Shown here piece by piece: positions 15,424-23,054 of a stretch of 35,728 nucleotides of DNA. How positions within the stretch are numbered: the first letter of the stretch is position 1; every line of letters starts with the position of its first letter. A program made the position numbers and the translations under genes. This DNA comes from CAYFWT01 sp964346955 (GTDB taxonomy: Bacteria; Patescibacteriota; Minisyncoccia; Portnoybacterales; UBA2143): the NCBI GenBank assembly GCA_964346955.1, contig CAYFWT010000028.1, positions 1-35,728 on the forward strand, read 5' to 3'. Below the pieces are notes generated by a model that searched no databases, was not told the origin of the DNA, and was given only the letters and a program-made list of their open reading frames with translations.

Positions 15424-17145
15424 CTATTTAATAGACACTTTTTGGCCTGGTTGTAAACCTCGAACCGAAGAAATAATCTTCATATCAGGCTCAATTCCCT
15501 TAATCACTTCGACTGACTCACCAAGAATTTTCCCTAGAATAACTGTATGTTCAACAATCTCGCTGTTTTCATTAACCGTATAAACCGAGGCCTCATCAGT
15601 CTTGGTTCTAATTGCCTGAAGCGGTAGCAGATAAACATCAGTTAAAGCTAATCCATTATTAGCCAGAATACCTAGATTAACAAATTGACCAGCCACCAAA
15701 TTCGATTCTGACGGTCGATTAACTACCACCTTGACTTCCACTTTCTTGGTACTCGGGTCAATGCTGGGCGCAACATGAGTAACTGTTCCTTCAAGACCAT
15801 TTTCAATAACTGCCGGATTGCCTAAACTAACTTTTGAAAGATCGCTACTTTCGATATAAGTTTTTACTTCAAACGCATTGGTATTAACCACTGAAGCAAC
15901 TAAAGCACCGGGCGCCACTAACTCACCCAGCCGAATCGGTAAAACAGCGAGGGTACCTGAAATTGGCGAACGGATAATCGTTTTATTAAAGAGCGCCTGA
16001 GCTTGAAGAAGATTGGCCCGAGCCAACTTAACTCTAGCCTCTTGAACAGCTAATTGCTCTGAACTAGCTCCTGATTTAACTAACTCTAATTGTTTTTGAG
16101 CACTAGCTAAAGCACTCAGGGCATTGTTCAATCCTGTTTCTGCTCCATCAATTAAACTTTGATTAGCCGCTTTTTGAAGGGCTATCCCTTGCTGACTGCC
16201 AGTCACCGAAGTAATCTGGCCATCAATAGTGTTTTTTTCAACAACTAAATTAGCTCGGTCACCACTGCTTAAGTCAGTTGAAACTGGTATGGTATTGAGG
16301 GCATCTCTTACTTTATTTAAAGCAATAATCATTTCTGAAAGCGCCAAATCAATCTCATCAAAAGTTTGCCCATTTTTAATCTCATTGACTAAACCAAAAA
16401 CTCCACCGGCTAATTCACTGATAAACTTGGTTGACCAGCGGCCAGTGCCTAATTCACCTAAAAAAGTATAGACAGCCACTGCCTTAGCATCCTGAACTCT
16501 AAGACTCTCTTGGCTATAATCTTCAAAATAGGTATTCTGAATATCGCTTAAAAATAATATGGAATTTTTCCCTAAGTTAGCGGCGCTCTTTAGGGCAGTC
16601 AGAGCAGAATTATAAACATTACTTAAAATTACCTCAGCTTGACTTTGGGCATTTTTAAGATTTACCTCAGCATCAGCTACCGCTGTCTCAGCGCTAAGGA
16701 CTTGGGTTTCAGTAAGACGAAGTTCTTCGGTCCGGGCACCGCGCTCAATTTCTTCTAGCTGCGCTTGGGCGGCTTCTAAATTAGCTTGAGCCTGAAGCAG
16801 TTGAGCCATGACATCATCATTATCAAAACTGACTAAAATTTGCCCAGGATTAATCTGGTCACCTAAATCAACATTAATGCTTCTCACTTTAGCGGAAACC
16901 TGACTTTTAAGTTCAACCTGTTCAATTGACTCAACCAAACCAGTAGTATTTATTCTAGAACCACTTTCTTGATAATCAGCTACATTAACAAGCTCAACTT
17001 TGGGCACTGCTTTAGCAAACTCCTCATCTTTTTCCTCTGAAGCTCGAGAGCTAACAAATATTAAAACCACCCCAATAATAATCACCGCCAAAGAAATTAA
17101 CCGAACAATTCGTTTATGTTTTCCCATAAAATTTAATAACTTCAT
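15424..17145 (-). CDS. RND efflux adaptor (membrane fusion protein, HlyD/AcrA type)
   Basis: The 573-residue protein has an N-terminal membrane anchor (about 14-33), then the first half of a lipoyl domain (SAKVRSINVDLGDQINPGQI), a very long alpha-helical hairpin, the second lipoyl half (TIIRSPISGTLAVLPIRLGE), a beta-barrel and a membrane-proximal domain (GKILGESVEVIKGIEPDMKI). Usual adaptors have about 350-420 residues. The extra length sits in the hairpin region (about 150-350), which carries an inserted helical segment. It lies just before the permease at 12274 and surely works with it. The tip of the hairpin normally docks onto an outer-membrane TolC channel. None is encoded here, so in a monoderm cell the adaptor may instead reach through the wall or serve another role. 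Confidence 0.85.
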   Translation of the reverse strand: MKLLNFMGKHKRIVRLISLAVIIIGVVLIFVSSRASEEKDEEFAKAVPKVELVNVADYQESGSRINTTGLVESIEQVELKSQVSAKVRSINVDLGDQINPGQILVSFDNDDVMAQLLQAQANLEAAQAQLEEIERGARTEELRLTETQVLSAETAVADAEVNLKNAQSQAEVILSNVYNSALTALKSAANLGKNSILFLSDIQNTYFEDYSQESLRVQDAKAVAVYTFLGELGTGRWSTKFISELAGGVFGLVNEIKNGQTFDEIDLALSEMIIALNKVRDALNTIPVSTDLSSGDRANLVVEKNTIDGQITSVTGSQQGIALQKAANQSLIDGAETGLNNALSALASAQKQLELVKSGASSEQLAVQEARVKLARANLLQAQALFNKTIIRSPISGTLAVLPIRLGELVAPGALVASVVNTNAFEVKTYIESSDLSKVSLGNPAVIENGLEGTVTHVAPSIDPSTKKVEVKVVVNRPSESNLVAGQFVNLGILANNGLALTDVYLLPLQAIRTKTDEASVYTVNENSEIVEHTVILGKILGESVEVIKGIEPDMKIISSVRGLQPGQKVSIK

Positions 17146-17176
17146 AGATAATTTTCCTAACCTCTTTTAACTGTCA

Positions 17177-17205
17177 ATTTTATCAGTTAAAGGATTACTT
17201 ATCAA
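17177..17205 (-). promoter_or_regulatory. Promoter of the RND efflux operon
   Basis: Minus strand: TTGATA (17200-17205), 17 bases, TAAAAT (17177-17182), about 30 bases before the adaptor ATG. An alternative TTGACA immediately downstream lacks a good -10. Confidence 0.55.
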
Positions 17206-17225
17206 TAGCCCTTAAATTAAAAACC

Positions 17226-17242
17226 CTACCATAAACTGGTAA
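17226..17242 (-). terminator. Weak terminator-like hairpin after the binding-protein gene
   Basis: TACCA and TGGTA pair over five bases around TAAAC; on the minus strand AGGGTTTTTAATTT follows. The stem is short, so this is tentative. Confidence 0.35.
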
Positions 17243-17277
17243 GAGCAAATTTACTATAGATAAATTAACGATAAAAT

Positions 17278-18402
17278 TTATTCTTCCAGTAATTCAAACT
17301 CCCCCTCCTTAACCTGACAAACATCAAAATTGCCACCAACGTCCCCATTATGGTCAAACTTTATTTTCCCTGAAACACCATTAAATTCAACGGTAGCCAG
17401 TTTATCTCTTATCTCACTCTTAGTTTTTGCTCCTCCTTTGATAACTAAAGCAATCGCCTTAAAGGCATCATAAGCTTGAGCAGCGAATAGGTCTGGTTCT
17501 TTATTGTAGACTGATTTATGTTTCTCAATAAAGTCTGTTTTCCCTATGCTGACTGACGTCAAGATAAGACCTTCAGCTGCCCCGGCCGCTCCTTCAATAA
17601 TATCATTACCCTTCAAGCCCTCTGAACCAAACAAGCCAACCTCTAAATCAAGCTCCTTAATTTGTTTTAAGGCAACGATTGATGAATCTGGAGAGTTAGA
17701 AATGATATAAATAGCCTCAGCTTCTGCCTTTTTAATTTCTGTCAGTTGAGTTTTTAAATCAAGAGTCCCCCTCTCAAAAGCTTGGCTAGTCACCACTTCT
17801 CCACCTAACTCCGGGAAAACCTTCTTCAAAACATTATTAAAGCCAATTCCATAATCTTCGTTAGTGTAAAGAACGGCTAATTTTCGGTAACCATTTTGAT
17901 AAATTAAACCAGCCCCAAAGCTTCCCTGAAAAAGGTCACTGGGTATGGTTCTAAAAATATAATCTCCCAGCTCGCTTATTTCTGTATTAGTTGAGGCAGG
18001 AGTTATCAGAGGCACCCCCTTCTCTTGAGCAATTGGAGCAGCTGCTAAGGTGGCCGGCGAACACAACTCGCCGATAACTGCTTGAACACCATCAAGAGAA
18101 ATCAGTTTATTGATAGCCGTTACGGCTGCTTCTTTTTCACATTTAGAATCCTCATAAATCAACTCAATATTCTCCAAAGCCATATCTCTTTTAGCTAACT
18201 CTATACTATCTTTAACCGCTAAACCGTAAGGGCCGTTTTCCCCGCTAAGAGGAACTATCACGCCAATTTTAATTATCTCTTCTTTCTCTTCCCCGCCTCT
18301 TTGAGTAAAAAATAGAATAGCTAAACCAATAATAATTATGGCAATAATTACTAACCATAATTTTGTCTGACTTCTCTGATTGAAAAAGATTTCTTTATTC
18401 AT
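17278..18402 (-). CDS. Membrane-anchored branched-chain amino-acid-type substrate-binding protein
   Basis: The 374-residue protein is a type I periplasmic-binding protein of the LivJ/LivK class: IKIGVIVPLSGENGPYG at the start of lobe 1, VQAVIGELCSPATLAAAPIA, PLITPASTNTEIS, YIFRTIPSD, and LAVLYTNEDYGIGFNN. Unlike the usual lipoprotein it has an N-terminal transmembrane anchor (about 15-33) and no lipobox. No permease or ATPase genes are nearby, so it may serve a distant transporter, act as a receptor or scavenging protein, or bind other small molecules. It has its own TTGACA promoter and an AAGGA ribosome binding site. Confidence 0.8.
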   Translation of the reverse strand: MNKEIFFNQRSQTKLWLVIIAIIIIGLAILFFTQRGGEEKEEIIKIGVIVPLSGENGPYGLAVKDSIELAKRDMALENIELIYEDSKCEKEAAVTAINKLISLDGVQAVIGELCSPATLAAAPIAQEKGVPLITPASTNTEISELGDYIFRTIPSDLFQGSFGAGLIYQNGYRKLAVLYTNEDYGIGFNNVLKKVFPELGGEVVTSQAFERGTLDLKTQLTEIKKAEAEAIYIISNSPDSSIVALKQIKELDLEVGLFGSEGLKGNDIIEGAAGAAEGLILTSVSIGKTDFIEKHKSVYNKEPDLFAAQAYDAFKAIALVIKGGAKTKSEIRDKLATVEFNGVSGKIKFDHNGDVGGNFDVCQVKEGEFELLEE

Positions 18403-18441
18403 AAAATTAATTAATCCTTAATTTTTAGACTGACCTTGTAA

Positions 18442-18471
18442 ATAATACTACATAGTTATATTTATTGTCAA
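18442..18471 (-). promoter_or_regulatory. Promoter of the substrate-binding protein gene
   Basis: Minus strand: TTGACA (18466-18471), 18 bases, TATTAT (18442-18447), with a leader of about 35 bases. Confidence 0.7.
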
Positions 18472-18512
18472 AATTAAGTCCGCCAGCATAGACTTCTTAT
18501 TTTAATAAATTT

Positions 18513-18539
18513 AAAAGCCTGAGGCAATAACCCCCAGGC
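18513..18539 (-). terminator. Terminator of the DUF2178-XRE operon
   Basis: An 8-bp stem with one G-T pair (GCCTGAGG 18517-18524 with CCCCAGGC 18532-18539) is followed on the minus strand by TTTT. It lies about 50 bases after the XRE stop codon. Confidence 0.65.
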
Positions 18540-18551
18540 AACAAAAACCAA

Positions 18552-18582
18552 AGCTCCGAGGGACAAAAGATGTTAGAGCCTG
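18552..18582 (-). repeat. tRNA-3'-end-like intergenic element
   Basis: Divergent member (plus strand CTCCGAGGGACAAAAG, then TGTTAGAGCCT) of the dispersed family. It sits between the XRE stop codon and its terminator. Confidence 0.4.
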
Positions 18583-18586
18583 TTAA

Positions 18587-18787
18587 TTATTTTTCTTTCT
18601 CAAAAGTAAATAACTCATCAATTGTTGTTTTTAGCGTTCTAGCCACTTCGTGGGCAAGATTAAGAGAGGGATTATATTTGCCTTTTTCAAGAAAGACAAT
18701 TGTCTCTCTTCGTACGCCAACTTTTCTGGCTAAATCTTCTTGGGTCATATTATATTTTGCTCTAAATTCTTTAATGCGATTTTTCAT
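18587..18787 (-). CDS. XRE-family helix-turn-helix regulator
   Basis: A 66-residue single-domain DNA-binding protein with the classical HTH (MTQEDLARKVGVRRETIVFL, then EKGKYNPSLNLAHEVAR). Its length is typical for the small XRE proteins encoded next to DUF2178 membrane proteins. It starts one base after the stop of the DUF2178 gene, so the two are translated together. It probably represses its own operon; candidate ATGTTATA direct repeats lie at the operon promoter (19262-19290). Confidence 0.85.
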   Translation of the reverse strand: MKNRIKEFRAKYNMTQEDLARKVGVRRETIVFLEKGKYNPSLNLAHEVARTLKTTIDELFTFEKEK

Positions 18788-18788
18788 A

Positions 18789-19226
18789 TTAAACTAATTT
18801 ACCTTTTCTATTGTAGTAAATCCAGAAAATAAAAAAGGCAACAGCCATGCCAGCAATACCGCCACCGACAGTGCTACTAGCAGTCAAATGCTCTAAGCCA
18901 AACAACGTTCTGGCAAAAAAACTTTCAAACCAAGAAATAAAAAGCAACCAGTATAAAGAGACGTAAAAGGATTTGGCCGCTGCCTGTGTCATAACCTTTC
19001 TTGATCTCTCATCTTCTAAGGGCATACCCTCTTTGACATCTTTATACCTTCTAACAATAAAAAATACCATGAAAAAAACTATCAGGAAAGGAATGATAAA
19101 AGCAATCGAACTTCCAAGATCAACTTCTTTTTTAGAAATCACCATATAACCGTATAAACTAATAGTAGTCAATAATGCAATAGTAATTGCTGCCATTAAA
19201 ATTAGACGAAATTTATCTTTGTTCAT
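18789..19226 (-). CDS. DUF2178 membrane protein paired with an XRE regulator
   Basis: The 145-residue protein has four predicted membrane helices with a conserved loop, EGMPLEDERSRKVMTQAAAK, typical of DUF2178. The gene pair DUF2178 plus small XRE regulator is recurrent in bacteria and archaea; the biological role is unknown. One idea is that the membrane protein senses envelope state and titrates the regulator, but this is speculation. It is first in the operon and has a TTGACA promoter. Confidence 0.8.
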   Translation of the reverse strand: MNKDKFRLILMAAITIALLTTISLYGYMVISKKEVDLGSSIAFIIPFLIVFFMVFFIVRRYKDVKEGMPLEDERSRKVMTQAAAKSFYVSLYWLLFISWFESFFARTLFGLEHLTASSTVGGGIAGMAVAFFIFWIYYNRKGKLV

Positions 19227-19261
19227 AAGTTGTAATGATAAAGTTAATTATTTTAAACATT

Positions 19262-19311
19262 ATGTTATACCGACCTAACTTAATGTTATATTATTCTAAC
19301 ATAGCTGTCAA
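19262..19311 (-). promoter_or_regulatory. Promoter and putative operator of the DUF2178-XRE operon
   Basis: TTGACA on the minus strand (19306-19311) is followed 17 bases later by TAACAT (19283-19288). ATGTTATA occurs twice in the same orientation on the plus strand (19262-19269 and 19283-19290), and a TGTTA..TAACA dyad overlaps the spacer. These are candidate sites for the XRE protein. Confidence 0.5.
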
Positions 19312-19339
19312 CCCCTAAGTTATCCACAATTAAAAAGTA

Positions 19340-19371
19340 CCAAAAAATGGCTTATATAAGCCATTTTTTGG
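19340..19371. terminator. Perfect palindromic terminator after the beta-helix gene
   Basis: A 32-bp perfect palindrome (CCAAAAAATGGCTTAT and its complement) ends in a T-tract on either strand, so it works in both directions. It lies about 65 bases after the minus-strand stop codon at 19437. Confidence 0.75.
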
Positions 19372-19374
19372 TGA

Positions 19375-19405
19375 GGGTTCCCCCTCGTGGACGATGTTAG
19401 AACCT
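19375..19405 (-). repeat. tRNA-3'-end-like intergenic element
   Basis: Plus strand GGTTCCCCCTCGTGGACGA, then TGTTAGAACCT. The GGTTC and GAACC ends can pair. It lies between the stop codon of the beta-helix gene and its terminator. Confidence 0.5.
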
Positions 19406-19436
19406 ACTTTCTTGAGTAAGGCAGTCTATAGGTATT

Positions 19437-20600
19437 TTACTTTCTCGAAACGAGGCTTTGATAAACCAACCGATAAAGAGCTCCCAAGCTAATCAGCATA
19501 AAGATAAGTCCAACCACCCAACCAAGATAAGGCACCAAAACAATAAGGTTTAAGACAATCACCCCCCAAACTACAGCGGGCCAATTAATCAAATATTCAG
19601 ACCGCTTTTTAAATACCTTAATCAGCCAACTACCAAAAGCAATGCTAGCCAAAACTAAAGAAAGAAGAACCATTAAAGTATAAGCCACTCCAATTAATCC
19701 GGCTAACCAAGCACCGACCACGGTAACTAAAAGAATGATACAAGCTATGGGCGTTAAAATCAAAGCGGAAAAACCACGACCGAGATTAGCCCAAAAATGA
19801 GCTAGACCTTCTTTGATAGTCCGTTCAGTAAGATTCCTGAAAAGATAAATCAAGACTAGACCAGCCGCTATGGTAGCCAAGAGCTTTATCAAAAAGCTTA
19901 AAGTCAAAATACCAAAAAGTGTTTTTGGACTTTTGAATGGCTTTATCTTTTTAATGACCTTTTTCTCAAAACTAATTTCTCCTAAAACCTTAGCCCCTTC
20001 AGCCATTGAAACCTCTTTAGGAGAACGATAACTAAGATTTTTAGCGATTTCAGCCTGACTGCCTAAATTTAGTTCATCAACTTTAGCTCTGACCTGACCA
20101 CCAATTTTACTGTTAATGGTCACCTGCCCGCCAGCCAGATAAACATCACCAGTCACTGGGCTTGCTATCTCTACTGTTCCGCCAGCCACGACTAAATCAC
20201 CACCAACAGAAGCTGATTTTGATAAAGCAATATTTCCACCAGCTAAAAATAAATCTTCCTTTATTTCACCTTCAATAACTATATTACTGCCGCCAACATG
20301 AACGCTATCACCAACCTTGCCCCGAATTACTATGGTGTTTCCCACTGCGTAAATGTTATTTTCAACATCGCCACCGATGGTGATGACATTTCCAGCAGCG
20401 TGTAAGCTTTTTTCAATATCGCCCTCAATGGAAATCATATTACCAGCCGTGTATAGATTCCTTACTTTCTCTTCTTGACTGATAGTCACATTTCCTCCTT
20501 TTCCAGCCGCCCGAAATTCAGCAGCCATGGCAGAAGAAACACAAAAACTTAATACTAAAATTCCTCCCAAAACTAAATAAATTATCTTTTTTGATTTCAT
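19437..20600 (-). CDS. Bactofilin-like beta-helix protein with a C-terminal membrane domain
   Basis: The 387-residue protein has a signal peptide (cut after SAMA, about residue 26) and then roughly ten turns of a right-handed beta-helix built from repeats such as AGN-x-I-x-I-x-GD-I/V (LYTAGNMISIEGDIEKSL, LHAAGNVITIGGDVENNI). The second half (about 225-387) carries five membrane helices. The beta-helix resembles polymer-forming bactofilins, but the signal peptide puts it outside the cytoplasm, attached to a multi-pass membrane domain. It may form a surface scaffold. It is monocistronic, followed by a perfect palindromic terminator. Alternative annotation: generic polymer-forming cytoskeletal protein. 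Confidence 0.7.
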   Translation of the reverse strand: MKSKKIIYLVLGGILVLSFCVSSAMAAEFRAAGKGGNVTISQEEKVRNLYTAGNMISIEGDIEKSLHAAGNVITIGGDVENNIYAVGNTIVIRGKVGDSVHVGGSNIVIEGEIKEDLFLAGGNIALSKSASVGGDLVVAGGTVEIASPVTGDVYLAGGQVTINSKIGGQVRAKVDELNLGSQAEIAKNLSYRSPKEVSMAEGAKVLGEISFEKKVIKKIKPFKSPKTLFGILTLSFLIKLLATIAAGLVLIYLFRNLTERTIKEGLAHFWANLGRGFSALILTPIACIILLVTVVGAWLAGLIGVAYTLMVLLSLVLASIAFGSWLIKVFKKRSEYLINWPAVVWGVIVLNLIVLVPYLGWVVGLIFMLISLGALYRLVYQSLVSRK

Positions 20601-20708
20601 ATTTTTTTCTCTTTTCTTTGTTTAAATTAGAATTTGTCCGCTACCCCCGCCAAGGGACCAGGAAATTTTGCTTATATTATACTTGATTATGATAACAAAG
20701 CTTAAGTA

Positions 20709-21047
20709 CTAACAACTACATTTTGCTTTCTTGGCTATTTTTAATAACTTAATAATCTGCTTCTCATTAATATCTTCTAATGAATATATTTTTATATGCC
20801 GCATTGTTTTGCCTTTTCCTTCAAATAGATTTAATTCTTTTTTAGGCAAGCCCTTTATGGCAAATCCTACATTCACATGATTTTTAAGGGCAACAATATA
20901 ATATCTCTTCCCATACCATGGCACACCTACCCACATCTTTTCTTTGATGTTTGGAAATGTTTTTATTATAATCTTCCGTACTTTTTGACAAATCTCCTTT
21001 TGTGGAGATTTTTGTTTCTTTATATATTGACTTACCTCTTTGTTCAT
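20709..21047 (-). CDS. DUF1801 / YdhG-like small protein
   Basis: The 112-residue soluble protein fits the DUF1801 (YdhG/Fra-like) fold: a leading helix (VRKIIIKTFPNIKEKMWVGV), a central PWYGKRYYIVALKNHVNVGF beta segment, and a basic C-terminal helix ending KKAKCSC. Members are sometimes linked to iron handling in Bacillus, but for most the role is unknown. It starts three bases after the stop of the gene at 21051 and is co-transcribed with it. The C-terminal CxC could be a metal or redox site. Confidence 0.7.
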   Translation of the reverse strand: MNKEVSQYIKKQKSPQKEICQKVRKIIIKTFPNIKEKMWVGVPWYGKRYYIVALKNHVNVGFAIKGLPKKELNLFEGKGKTMRHIKIYSLEDINEKQIIKLLKIAKKAKCSC

Positions 21048-21050
21048 AGG

Positions 21051-21554
21051 CTAAACTTCAACAAAAGCAACTACATAATTCTTACCATAATGCTTTGCAC
21101 ATTTGGGACAGGTTGTGTAGAAAAAATATAGTTTTTTCATTATCTTGCCCCTTGATTTTACATATTCCTCCGCCTGCCTCACCCAATTTTTTGCCTCACT
21201 AAAGGGACCTTCAAAGACTTTAGTCAGAAAAGCCCCTGATAATCTAACCATCTCTTCTCCAGAAACATCTCTTTCTACAGCAAAATAATGTTCACCTCTC
21301 CACGGAGAAGGGTCATAAGATAACACTAAAAAACTATCTCCGACGGCTTGTTCCTGCTCAATTTTTTTCCAGACTCTGGGAAATACAGCTCCCATATTCA
21401 AAGGTATATGCCAAAAACTTATTGTTCTTGCTTTAACAAACAGCTTATTTTCAAACACAAAAGTTTGTTGGTCCCATGGCTCAGGATTAAATCTTGGACA
21501 ACATCCTGTTTCTGCTCTATCCATATTCATTTTTGGAAGTTCATTGGTCATCAT
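21051..21554 (-). CDS. Conserved 'ETGCCPRFNPEPWD' family protein, often labelled hydrolase
   Basis: The 167-residue protein has the conserved opening ETGCCPRFNPEPWD, then LFVKARTISFWHIPLNMG, which I know from a widespread bacterial family often called a putative hydrolase without biochemical proof. The C-terminus has a CPKC motif (YFFYTTCPKCAKHYG) that may bind a metal ion or act in redox. No signal peptide or membrane helix is present. It forms an operon with the DUF1801 gene three bases downstream. The promoter at 21592-21620 gives a leader of about 30 to 40 bases without a ribosome binding site. Confidence 0.65.
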   Translation of the reverse strand: MMTNELPKMNMDRAETGCCPRFNPEPWDQQTFVFENKLFVKARTISFWHIPLNMGAVFPRVWKKIEQEQAVGDSFLVLSYDPSPWRGEHYFAVERDVSGEEMVRLSGAFLTKVFEGPFSEAKNWVRQAEEYVKSRGKIMKKLYFFYTTCPKCAKHYGKNYVVAFVEV

Positions 21555-21591
21555 AATTGCTATTTAATTTATTATTTTATAATACGTTTCT

Positions 21592-21620
21592 ATTCTACCA
21601 AAAAATCTCCTCTTTGGCGA
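21592..21620 (-). promoter_or_regulatory. Promoter of the 21051-20709 operon
   Basis: Minus strand: TCGCCA (21615-21620), 17 bases, TAGAAT (21592-21597). It belongs to the same TYGCC-N17-TAGAAT class as four other promoters here. Confidence 0.55.
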
Positions 21621-21635
21621 CTTTATTGCTGCTTT

Positions 21636-21678
21636 CCTGCTGGGACGACCTACTTACCGACAGGCAGGTTTTCGAAAT
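21636..21678 (-). repeat. tRNA-3'-end-like element with degenerate inserted hairpin
   Basis: Near copy of 12208-12250: CCTGCTGGGACG, then an inserted segment ending CCGACAGGCAGG, then TTTTCGAAATC. The inserted hairpin stem has several mismatches here. Confidence 0.5.
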
Positions 21679-21692
21679 CAAAAAGATACCAT

Positions 21693-22901
21693 CTAATCTT
21701 GTCGCTCCGGCACACGGAACGTTTGAACCGCAGCCTCAAATACTTGTGTGATAGTTAAGTCCGGATCGTATGGATACTGGCTAAGGGTTACGACTCTTTG
21801 GATATCTACAAAGTACACATAGTGAAGCACTTCACCGCCAAAGCCAGCCCCTTCGACAACAACCCGCTTCATTTCATACCCGCTTATATTCACATCTTTG
21901 CTTTCTACAAAAAGAGAGCTTTTTTCTGTCATTCCGTTTGCATCAAGCCATTCCTCGTATGTAGTAACTCCTTCAATATCAGTAATATTATGCACGATAA
22001 TATAGAAATTAGGACCAATAGCGGCACCTTCGGTGCCAAAAGGGATATCAAGCTCACTATCTTGGGTAAAGATGACGCTTGGACCGTTCTCGTGCGGAAA
22101 CCAGCTAAAAGGTACATCAATAGAATAGCCGACCGGACCCTTGGTTTGAGTGAAGGTTTTCAACTCCGGACTACTTATGCGCACCGAGTTTAACAGTGCT
22201 TCGAATTCTGCTAAGGGGAATTCGGCCACATTCCAGTTGTAAAAAACTATTCCTGGGAACTTGGTACTCTTCAGATTCATCAGTCCGGCCAACCGGCCGT
22301 CTCCCACCCCGAGCACCGGACCTTCGACTCCTTCGCGTTCGGCCTCGAAACTTTGATCGTTTAACAATAATATTTTGCCAAAGTCTTTCTCTATAACCTT
22401 TAAAGGTTGAAGTTCAAAACTCCTAGGATCCTTGGCCGACACAAACTTAAAATAGTACTTTCCGTTTTCTTCTAAAAACCCACGCGTGTCGGTAAGCAGA
22501 CCCTCCCGACCAGCACTGAAGTCATCAGTGATACCCCCAAATTCTAAACCGGAAAATTCCGAAAAAGTGCCGACCAGTTTTTCTCCAGTCTCGCCGCCGG
22601 GTCTTTTGCCGGGCTCAAACACAGCCACGCTAACATCCCCGAATCTAGACGGATAGTCAAAAGAAAGGCCGAGTTCTTTGTCGCTAAATGAAACAACTTC
22701 TTGAGTAGATTCAATTTCCTCAATAAATATCTCATCCCCGTGTCTGCACTGGCGAGGATAACTCTCCATTACCGGGTTGCCAGCGGCAACACATTCTTCA
22801 AAATTAGTGATTTTTGGTGCTTTTTGGGTGCCAAATTGCCACCAGGCCACAAGAACTAGAGCAATAACTACAAAAATGATAATAAGTGGTGTTTTTTTCA
22901 T
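21693..22901 (-). CDS. Membrane-anchored protein with 'ESYPRQC' module and PsbP-like domains
   Basis: The 402-residue protein has one N-terminal membrane helix (about 4-22). It is followed by a short cysteine module (FEECVAAGNPVMESYPRQC) that I recognise from many small secreted proteins of CPR bacteria and archaea. Two domains of PsbP-like character follow (LGLSFDYPSRFGD and VGYSIDVPFSW are the openings). Function is unknown; it is extracytoplasmic. Its G+C content is visibly higher than its neighbours, hinting at a different origin. It has a strong promoter at 22955-22982 followed by a GGAGGAGGAG stretch. Confidence 0.65.
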   Translation of the reverse strand: MKKTPLIIIFVVIALVLVAWWQFGTQKAPKITNFEECVAAGNPVMESYPRQCRHGDEIFIEEIESTQEVVSFSDKELGLSFDYPSRFGDVSVAVFEPGKRPGGETGEKLVGTFSEFSGLEFGGITDDFSAGREGLLTDTRGFLEENGKYYFKFVSAKDPRSFELQPLKVIEKDFGKILLLNDQSFEAEREGVEGPVLGVGDGRLAGLMNLKSTKFPGIVFYNWNVAEFPLAEFEALLNSVRISSPELKTFTQTKGPVGYSIDVPFSWFPHENGPSVIFTQDSELDIPFGTEGAAIGPNFYIIVHNITDIEGVTTYEEWLDANGMTEKSSLFVESKDVNISGYEMKRVVVEGAGFGGEVLHYVYFVDIQRVVTLSQYPYDPDLTITQVFEAAVQTFRVPERQD

Positions 22902-22954
22902 ATATTTAAGTATTAATAGGTTTGAGTATTTAATTTTTTAGAAACTCCTCCTCC

Positions 22955-22982
22955 ATTATACAAAAAATTGCCTTCATGGCAA
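22955..22982 (-). promoter_or_regulatory. Promoter with palindromic -35/spacer for the gene at 21693
   Basis: Minus strand: TTGCCA (22977-22982), 16 bases, TATAAT (22955-22960). The palindrome TTGCC-ttcat-GGCAA (22968-22982) covers the -35 and the upstream part of the spacer. Confidence 0.65.
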
Positions 22983-22991
22983 CCTCTCTAC

Positions 22992-23022
22992 GAGCTCCCC
23001 CGCTGGGACGATTTTCGAACCT
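22992..23022 (-). repeat. tRNA-3'-end-like intergenic element
   Basis: Plus strand GAGCTCCCCCGCTGGGACGA, then TTTTCGAACCT. This is one of the best-conserved members of the family and lies just upstream of the promoter at 22955-22982. Confidence 0.55.
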
Positions 23023-23054
23023 TAAAATGGTTAAAACCTGTTGAAAATCATAAA

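Noticed and set aside
21348..21758. Plus-strand frame of 136 codons across two genes and a spacer
   Set aside because: It crosses the promoter and start of the gene at 21051 on the other strand; no ribosome binding site and no recognisable product.
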